DNA of 64,000 bases, from contig JALBUN010000012.1 of assembly GCA_025174535.1 (NCBI GenBank), positions 372,001 through 436,000 of the forward strand. The letters run 5' to 3'. Every line of letters begins with the position of its first letter. Position 1 is the stretch's first letter. Positions 55,385 through 64,000 of this stretch are shown piece by piece. Under the pieces are notes generated by a model. It did no database searches, was not told the DNA's origin, and saw nothing but the letters and a program-made list of their open reading frames with translations. Position numbers and translations under genes: made by a program. This DNA is from Cantharellus purpuraceus. Taxonomy: Eukaryota > Basidiomycota > Agaricomycetes > Cantharellales > Hydnaceae.

Positions 55385-56113
55385 GACAGTCGATATCGTA
55401 GCAGTGAACTGTGTGTGATTGGCCGGAATTACCCGGATGGCTCTGGTTGGCTTGTAGACTTGGCTACTTGCAACTCGCCACATACAAGCCGCTTAAGTAT
55501 TCCTGTTTACCGCAACAACGCATCGCATCATATAATTGGGAGTGCTCCACATGTATTTGGATGAGTCTTGACACGCGATATCTTTGAAATCGGGACCTTC
55601 TGATCAAAATACGAATAGATGCTTTAATGGATGTACGACATAACTCGCCGCGCCAAAAGAAGCTGGCACCATATCTCAGTGCTGTCTGCCCAAATTATGA
55701 ACAGCTTGCCGCTGAAACATGTTGCCCCTAAGTCCAATTAGAGACACTCCACAGATTGCCCTAAAGTCTATTTCCCACTACTCAAAGGTGTCTAAGGGAG
55801 CCACACTCCCTGCAAGACGACGTATTAGGTTCGGCTGATTTGTTCAAGTCCCACTCGTCCGTTCCGCTCGCCATCCTGACATTCTAACGGTATGTTCTTT
55901 GACTTTTTTGTTTCTGTTACATTTGTCTACACTATTCCACACCACCACCACTCTTTATTGCGTTTGTCACCTTTTTTTGTTTCTTCCTCCGCATGGCCCC
56001 TTCCACATCTGAGATAAGTTGGTCGGTAGAATAACTATAAAAGGATCTCAGCACATAGGGCAACGAAGAAACTTACAGATTCTGCTGACAATCTTCAACA
56101 AGAGCAGAGACAA
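55385..56113. other. divergent intergenic region
   Basis: Shared upstream region of the ETF alpha gene (-) and the helicase gene (+), 729 bp. T-rich tracts lie near 55895-55985. No gene seen. Confidence 0.4.
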
Positions 56114-59100
56114 ATGTTTCGACGGACACCTTGTCGTTTCCACCAACGTCCTGGCGGCTGTCGGAAAGGCGAGAACTGCGAGTTTCTTCATACTGGCCTT
56201 TCAGGTGGCTCCCCTCAGTCGTCTATGCGTGTGGCCTCTGTTAGTCCTCCCACTACTCCGGAGCGTCGCCGCGCTCCAAACGGCGTGTGCAACGAGTTTT
56301 GGACTACGGGACAATGCAAACGAAACTTTGATTGTTTTTACAAGCACGAGCGTCAGACCCCAGAGATTACCAACAGCCGTGTGATACCAGCAACAACCAG
56401 ATTTATTACTACAGGCGAATTCAATGCCGCCCAAGTGCACAATCATTTGGGAAGATTTCTAAAAGACAATTACCGATTCACATCACCCAACGACATCTAC
56501 GCATTCATAAGTCTCCTAGGGCATGCCACAAAGGAAAATAACTGGGTATGTTCACACTTCATGGTGTCTAGTGATATAGGCTCATTAGCTTGTGTATAGA
56601 ATATTGAAGATGGGCAGGTAAGAGGTGTAACACTTTGATATTAAAGTGTTTTCCTAATGCTCTACTATGTCAGCTCCTTCTGACGACTTTAGCTACAGTA
56701 CGATTTTAGCGCTTAATCACTCGTAGCATACTAATTACAAAACGCTACAGCCTGGACACAATGGCTTGCTGAGGCTGGGAGACATTGTACGTCACCAGGA
56801 CGTGGTTATCAATGCTGGCATATCACCTCGTCTGGTCTCTTTCCAGCGGGCGTATTTTCCTTTGCTAATGGTGAGACTGTCGTATACAAATACCATCGTT
56901 TTGATACTCAATTGACGCTGAAGTATTTCGCGTCCGAGTTTGTTATCAAAAGCACCTTGAATCGCGACGTCAAGTGAGTATGGCCTCTTTAGAGCCTGAA
57001 TGATTGCTAAATGATCTTGCAGCGCACTGTACGCTCTGATCTACAATAACTTTGAAGCTTTCTCAAATACCATCAAATCCTCAATGGAGGGCTTCATGAG
57101 AAGCAAAACGTTCCGGGATCCACAATATGACAAAAGCATCTCGGGTATATTAGTTTTTAGCTCCATCTCTACCGTGCTTTTTGAGTGAATATTCCTATCA
57201 CCCTCTTCCTTTTCTCCGCCCTTTCAGCCATCCTGATTGCTTCTCCCCCCCAGGTATCTCACTCGTTTTAGACATGCTACTACCGATCAACCGGCATTAA
57301 CACCGCTAGCACATAGCCTTAGTGACTGGCTGGATCTTTGGATCTCTGGCATAAATTCCGTTCCGCCTACATTCAACGACACTTGGGCCGGCCAACAGAC
57401 ACCAGAATCTCGGCTGCCTATCACGAATCGGGTCCGTGAGCAGGTTGGCAGAGTTGTCACAATTGTAGATCGCGAGCAAGCTTCCCGTAACAGGTCCATT
57501 CCCTCTAAGCAGGCCCATTTGAACAATAGAAACTCTGCAAATATAGGCGTCGTAGCATATCTGGAGACAAGATTCATAGGCCCGGGAGACGAACGGGAGG
57601 GAGGGCCTAGACATGATAATGACTTCACCAGCATCAACAGTATCCGTATTGCACCAACACACCAAGAACTCATATGTCCTCATCCACCATTTCTTCCTGC
57701 TAACCTCCCGAATGCTCCTCACCACCTTCCATCTGAAAGCATGGAAAGGTTGCTTGATATCCAGTTTCGTCTACTCAGGGAAGAACTCATGTAAGTCTGA
57801 CAATCCGCTGTCAGATTTCCGGCTCATGCATTTTTTCAGCGCCCCGCTCCGTACAGGAATCCAACTTATTATGCAAGATCTCCGTGTTGCTCCAGGCAAG
57901 AAGACCCTACTTTCTAATCTTCTTACCAGACGCGGTGGTCGATACATCGGTGCCTTGCAAAGCCACGACAGTCTTATGTTCAACGTGTACACAAACTGTC
58001 GGTTCACACAATTTCAATTACACCCTTATCGTGGGGTCACCGTGGAAATGAGTCTTGATTCCCCTCCAGGTAGCGCAAGATCTCAGAATGTAGCGGTTCG
58101 TTCGAAGTTCTGGAACGGCAAAGGAGGGAAAAGGCTTATGCAAGGAGGACTTTTTTCCCTAATTTGGGGATCTAGTGACCCGTCCATATACCTCGGTGTC
58201 GTGACAAGTTCGATGAAGGATCTTGCAGTATCCGCGAAACAACACAATGATGAACGCGTGAGCCTTCACGTTTCGTTTTTCGACCTGGAAGCGGAAGTCA
58301 GGATTCTGAAGCTCCTAAACAATCACAACAACGATGCACAGGGCTTAAAGCTGCTCATAGAGGCCCCAGTCATGTACGAAATGATCAGACCATTCTTAAC
58401 GGCTCTATGTGCGGAGCCAACGAGCTTTCCATTCAGTCGATACCTCACCCATCCCCGATCGGGATCTCTGAGTACTATTGATATCAATTCTCCAGCGTAT
58501 GCAACCAATCCTGCTTTCACATTTGATCTACGGTGCCTGTTTAAGGAAGAACCAGGAGAAGACATGCATTTGGATGTCACAGATTCCTCTACTGTGGAGG
58601 TTTGCCGGCAGGAACTCTGTGGACCCAACAGCCGCTTGGACCCTAGTCAAGCCGACGCCTTGGTGAATGCACTTACAAGAGAAATTGCATTAATTCAAGG
58701 GTCAGCATATGAAATATTGCACTCATGCTGGGTTTAACTATTATGCTTCAGTCCTCCAGGTACCGGAAAGACCTATATAGGTGTCGAACTGATAAGAGTG
58801 CTTATCACGAACGGCGTAGGGCCTTTGCTTATGATCGCTTTCACTAATCATGCATTGGACCATATGCTTTCCTCGGTCCTGGATGCCGGTATCACAAAGA
58901 AGATCGTGCGACTTGGGTCTCGATCGGCTGACGAACGCATCTCAAAATTCAATTTTGAAAGCTTGGAAATGGTTCAGGGGAGATCTCGACTTGATCCGGC
59001 ATTGAACTCCCTGTACAGGAAGTTAAAGGAAACACAAAACGAAATGGATGAGCTCATGAGCGCTGTACGCACGGTGACGGTGACGGGTCAGGAAGTGGAT

Positions 59101-62100
59101 GAATTCATTGCGATACAATATTCAGATCAGCATGCATCATTGCATGCGCCCCCACACTGGGTGAATGCTCTCGTCTCCGAGCAAAGTTTCGGCGGTTGGC
59201 GCACGGTTGGCACAACGACTGCTGATACCAGCCTTTACAGCTTTTGGGAGCAGGGAAATGACCTCCGTTTTCTAATGACTTGGAAGACTATGGCCACGTC
59301 CTCGCCACAAATTGGCACCACTGCGAACCGTTTTGCACTTCTTAATGACACCGACACTCAGGAGTCATCAGAAAACGAGGATGAATCTGTGGCCCTAGTA
59401 TCGAACAATCGTAAAAATCAACTCGATGCGGGGCCTGCGTCTTCGTGGATGCGGGATTGGTTCGATACAGACAAAAACTCAAAGGCGATGCCAAACCAGG
59501 ACATTGAGACGACAATTCAGGAGCCATGGGAAGAAACACTGCCAGTTGACCTAGCTGAATCGCATAATCCTTACCTTGCCAAGTATAACCTCGCTACTCG
59601 ACCTGAAATTCCTATAACAGACAGGCCCCTTTGTGACCTATTAGGTCATGGTATAGACATATGGGAACTCTCTGGGGAAGAACGACTTCGCCTTAGTCGG
59701 TATTGGAAGGATGGTTTAAGTCACTTCCATGAAAAAAGTCAACTGGATCAATTCTCTCGCCTCCGGAAAAAATATGAGGATGCTAGAGTACGCTACAATG
59801 AAGTCAAAGAGCAGGTGTGTCTATATTGCATTAATAGATGAAAGTATGCTTCATAAGTGCAATAGTCGAAAGTACGCCTGCTGAAAGAGATCGACATCGT
59901 GGGATGCACAACTACTGGTGATTAAATCTGTTGCCTGTGTCTATTGCTATCTGACCCATGAATAGGGGCCGCGAAACTGGGTGCCCTCCTCAAGGCGAGT
60001 TCGCCAAATTCCAATTCGTAGGACGTCGTGTTTATGCTGAATTTTAATGTGCAGGGTTTTTCTCCCAAGATCTTACTTGTTGAAGAGGCGGGTCAAGTTC
60101 TGGAGGCTCACATCATCGGCAACCTAGTTCCCAGCGTTGAGCATATGATCTTGATTGGAGACCCGCTACAATTGAGACCGAATTTGGCTAATTACAGTGC
60201 GATCGATCTCTTCCACGCCTGAAGTATCACTGACAAGATTTTTCCAGATCTCTCTGTTGACAGTAAACGCGGGGAAACATTGTATCGCTTTGATGTATCA
60301 TTGATGGAACGTCTATCATCCTCTGGTTTACGCATGTCCCAATTAGAAGTCCAACGTCGTATGCGCCCATGCATCGCGGAGCTTGTCCGGTGAATACGCA
60401 GTTCGTCGTGGGGAATATTAGCTTTAACATGCACTCCAGGAGATCACTTTATCCAAGACTCCAGGATCATAAATCGACAAAGCAATATCCATCTGTTCGA
60501 GGAATGGCAAAGAACTTGTTCTTTATGTCGCATGAGCATCGTGAGACGGGTGGTGGAGAAGATTCCGTTTCTAAACATAACATGTTCGAGGTACATTGAG
60601 CGTCTCATTTTCAGCGATGTCGCTGATAAATGACAGGTGCGGATGACAGTAGATCTAGTGCTACACTTTTTGAGGTATGTGCTGAATACCTTCTTATAAC
60701 AATAGACCAATACTATGCAGGCAAGGTTCATATTCACATGAGGGAGATATCGTGGTTTTGTGTGCCTATCTGGGACAGCTGGTTCGCATGAGGGATGCAC
60801 TCGCAGGCAAGGTCGTCACAGTCATAGATGCTCGTGACCAAGAAACAATTGCCGCCCACGAGGAAGATCGCGACGATGAGCCAGAACACCTAGACGTGCG
60901 GCAAGTATCCGTGATGAACAAAGTACGCAATTAGGCTGCTCTATATTACTTTCTCCCTCGTTGACGTATTCTAGGTGTTACTTCGCACTGTGGATAACTT
61001 TCAAGGCGAGGAAGGTAAAAGTTTACAGGGGCTTGATTACATTTCTTTTTCGCTGACATATGTGGAAGCTCCCATTATCATTCTATCACTTGTTCGCAAC
61101 TCTGGGTCCATAGAAGACGAGCAAGAGCGTGCGACGTCAGTGACGCGGCCGTCCATTGGCTTCCTTAAAAGTCGCAACCGCACAAACGTCGCTCTGTCTC
61201 GAGCCAAACATGGTCTCTACATTATGGGGAACGCGGATAATCTGGCCACTCAGTCACCCATGTGGAAGTCTATCATTGATATTCTTGATGAACAGGGTTC
61301 ATTAGGAACCGGATTCCCGATTTCATGCTCGAAGCATCCTGAAGAGCAGCACAATATATCGGCTCCTGGAATGCTCCCACAGTACTCCCCCGATGGTGAG
61401 GACGGTTTATGCTCTTAAAACTCTTCAACGATGCTGACGGAGTGTTCGAAGGTGGTTGCCTGAGACCGTGTGCCGAGCCGCTCACTTGTGGACATATTTG
61501 TCCGTACAAATGCCATTCTGATGATCCAAGTCATCAGACTGTCTTGTGCAACCAGAGATGCCTTCGTCTCTGTCCTCAAGGCCATCCTTGCAACAAACTG
61601 TGTTCTGAACCCTGCGGGAACTGCCGACATCCTATTCTCAACGTCACATTGCCTTGCGGTCATACAAGTCCGTCAGTACCGTGGTATGTTGTTTGTCGGT
61701 CATTTACGTCCCTTTCTCTGACCGTTATCTAGTCATTCAGCGAAAAACCTTAGTCAGATTGCATGTGTCGTGCCTGTCGTGAAATCACATTCAACATGCG
61801 AACATACGTTTAGCATTGCATGCGGCAAAGACGCCGCTTCGCAGAAGTGCCGAGAGCTGTGTGGTACTAATCTTGTTTGTTGCGGGCGATCTTGCGCGTC
61901 CACTTGTGGCGATTGTCAATCACTTAACAATCGTGCAAACCCAAATAGTCCCCACGTTCCGCGACTCCTTCACCAACCACATCCTTGTCGGAAAAGCCTC
62001 TTCTGTGGCCACCCTTGTAGTGGGAACTGCTCGGAGGATCACAGCTGTACAACTCGTTGTGCGAGGCCTTGCCGTCGAGCTTGCGAACATGCCAGTTGCA

Positions 62101-64000
62101 AGCAAGCGTGCCATGTGGTTTGCGCGCCATGCGCCCAACCTTGCTCTTGGACTTGTCCGCATCAAGGAGCGTGTCCAGTACCGTGCGGTAGCATATGTGC
62201 CCGACTACCTTGTGATGTTCGGTGTCTCAAAGTTTTATCTTGCGGTCACCAGTGTCCCTCATGTGAGTTCGACGCTTTCATTTGTATACGTTCTTTTTAA
62301 AAGGCAGTACAAGTGTGCGGCGAACCTTGCAGCATCTGTGTCTCGTGTGCGCCCTCGGAACGCAAAGGCGACATTGTCGATCTCATTTTGCAGACAACGA
62401 TGGAAGAACTTGAGCCAGGTGACACACTTAATACTCTCATATTCACCCTATCTTGCGGGCATTCGTTCACAGTAGAGACCCTCGATGGCCATTGCGAATT
62501 GGATAAGTTCTACAAACGTTCGGCCAATAAGTGGCTCGGGTTTGCGATACCTGACCCTGGTTTTCGAAGTGCTCCTGTCTGTCCTACTTGTCGCTTCCCT
62601 ATCAGCATACCAAGGTATGGCCGAGCTATTAAACGAAGTACGTTGGACTTGGCAGAGAAGAATGTGACGTCGGACATGTCTCATTCTCTCGAGGATGTGA
62701 CGAAAATGCTCGATGCTTTCGAGCAAGTAAAAGCACAAACCGCCGTTGCGCAAGCCATTGCAAAGATCGCGCCCACCAACAAACTTCTATCCCATGCTGA
62801 CATGGAAGATATACCACGACTACAAAGCAAATATCTACAGAACAATTTAGGTCGCCCCATCCCTGTCCAACTCTTCCGTCTTGCTGGTAGGAGTAAGAAG
62901 AAGCCGCACTGTATCCCACGACCTCTGGGTGAGGTGTGGAAGAACATCACGAACCTTCTTTTTCAAGCATACTCCCTTGCCATTGATGTAGCATCGCAAC
63001 GTCCTCCCCATATCGTCGCATACGAGAATGCATTTGCGACCTTGTACCAACAGGAGCTTCAGGGCTTCATTAACAATCCTGAACGCGGACCTCCTCAGCC
63101 AACTGAGAACGCTATGCGTGTGGCTAGGATCAAAGTTGGCCAACCTCCGCCCCGTGCAGACAAAAGATTTAGGTGAGACGATCTCTTGGCTCTAGACGCA
63201 AATAATGCTGAACGGCGCCACTAGCGTGGAAGCTCTGTGGCTTTCCATCAGTATTCGTTTTCTTACGGCTGAGCTGGCTGAAAGTATGCTGAAAGCCTTG
63301 GAGCAGAATGCGAAGTGCCCCTCCTTGTACCGCTTTGTCTGGGCAGGTTTCGTCCGTTTCATTTATCTCTCCTGCTGCCAAGATGTCCTTTTGGCCCGAG
63401 ATACAGCCATGAAGTCAGAAAGTCACCGGCAAATTGCCTCTTCGGGCCTCCTGGAGCTCAGGGCGACCTTTGAGCTATTACGTTTCAATGTTCAAATGTG
63501 GGCGCAAAAACCACACAGTCAAGAGGAACGCAATGCTTTGCTAGAAGATGCTAGGAAAAGTGGTCTAGAAGCAAGGGAACTTGTCCAGCGCACTCGACGG
63601 AACTTTCTCTCCTCTCGGCAAGATGACACCGAGAAGGTATATCAGTGGATTGACGAAAATCTCTCAGGGCCAGCTATGAAGATCCTGGATCAATGGAGTG
63701 CGCTCGAGGCTTCCATCAGAGCAGGGGTATTTTATATCCCTGTGTCACTGGACGAGCTTACCCAAATTGTGACTGCATTCAATTTCACGAATAGAGGCCA
63801 TTGGTATTCATGCCCAAATGGACATGTATACGTTATTGGGTACGTTATTGGAATTGTGCCAACGTTATTAGCCACTCAGTAGTTTCTTCGGAAGCGACTG
63901 CGGTGGTGCTATGCAAGTAGCCACTTGTCCAGAATGTGGATCGGTTATTGGAGGGACAAACCACCAACTAAATACTTCAAACACGCGCGCCGAGATCATG
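56114..64000 (+). CDS. ZNFX1/Hrr1/SAD-3-type SF1 helicase, 3' end outside
   Basis: RNA-silencing helicase; relatives are fission yeast Hrr1 (RDRC complex), Neurospora SAD-3 and animal ZNFX1. The ATG at 56114 opens two CCCH fingers, CRFHQRPGGCRKGENCEFLH and CNEFWTTGQCKRNFDCFYKH (C-x8-C-x5-C-x3-H). A long N-terminal region follows. The SF1 core has Walker A GPPGTGKTYIG formed across an intron at about 58700-58752, IAFTNHALD, GCTTTGAAKLGALL, the Walker B-like LLVEEAGQVLEAHI near 60070, LIGDPLQLRP, QLEVQRRMRP, TVDNFQGEEG and SRNRTNVALSRAKHGLYIMG. Next come repeated NFX1-type Cys-rich units (CGHICPYKC, CGHPCSGNC, CGHQCPS), a helical region, and at the window end an RZ-type finger (HWYSCPNGHVYVIG, then DCGGAMQVATCPECGSVIGG). 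Many short introns, all checked ones in frame. Looks intact; the last residues are beyond 64000. Confidence 0.92.

Noticed and set aside
57306..57725. Minus-strand frames in the helicase gene
   Set aside because: Shadows of a continuous plus-strand exon with family-typical sequence.

Overview
This is a eukaryotic window from a basidiomycete fungus, most likely of the Agaricomycotina. The genes carry many 45-60 bp introns with GT..AG borders, lie on both strands with short intergenic gaps, and encode a typical fungal set: a Zn2Cys6 regulator, a MedA-like regulator, a fungal AAAP transporter and an Hrr1/ZNFX1-type RNAi helicase. I cannot name the species. Gene functions are calls from recognised motifs and remembered family features; no database search was run.

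Layout. 0.4-1.8 kb: small CipC/DUF3759-like protein (-). 2.7-5.5 kb: FHA plus protein kinase, a Chk2/Rad53 checkpoint kinase (+). 5.9-7.5 kb: broken cytochrome P450 (-). 7.5-10.6 kb: no intact gene, some decayed coding-like sequence. 10.7-13.0 kb: proline-rich Zn2Cys6 regulator (-) with a GC-AG intron. 13.0-19.2 kb: gene desert. 19.3-19.7 kb: small coiled-coil protein (-). 20.5-21.0 kb: frameshifted unknown reading frame (+). 21.4-23.3 kb: amino-acid transporter (-). 24.0-25.4 kb: DCAF7/WDR68 WD40 protein (+). 25.9-26.3 kb: kinase relic (-). 27.4-29.1 kb: F-box/WD-like protein (+). 29.2-30.8 kb: nuclear FKBP prolyl isomerase (+). 31.1-40.5 kb: nested transposon cluster. 40.5-41.7 kb: Mediator subunit 27 (+). 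42.0-42.6 kb: LSM2 (-). 43.3-45.8 kb: MedA-like regulator (-). 45.8-50.3 kb: mostly non-coding, with one unrecognised exon cluster near 49 kb. 50.3-52.3 kb: RCC1 (-), divergent from the dehydratase HACD/PHS1 (+, 52.4-53.4 kb). 53.83 kb: tRNA-Asp. 54.2-55.4 kb: ETF alpha subunit (-). 56.1 kb to the window end: Hrr1/SAD-3/ZNFX1-type helicase (+, 3' end outside).

Most intact genes are unlinked housekeeping functions (checkpoint, splicing, Mediator, Ran cycle, very-long-chain fatty acids, mitochondrial electron transfer, RNA silencing) and do not form a pathway cluster. The most unusual part is the transposon cluster. At least four copies of one about 1.43 kb LTR family are stacked in both orientations. 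Two are solo LTRs with exact 5 bp target duplications (GTGAT and GTCCA). A 565 bp MITE with TTA duplications sits inside another copy, and a gag-like frame carries two TGA stops. The two complete solo LTRs each contain three perfect three-module heat-shock elements, one of them 27 bp upstream of a TATATAA box. A chimeric copy has lost part of that region and carries eight TGASTCA (Gcn4/AP-1-type) sites in 326 bp. These LTRs therefore look like stress-responsive promoters, and the right edge of the cluster reaches to within about 10 bp of the Mediator 27 start codon.
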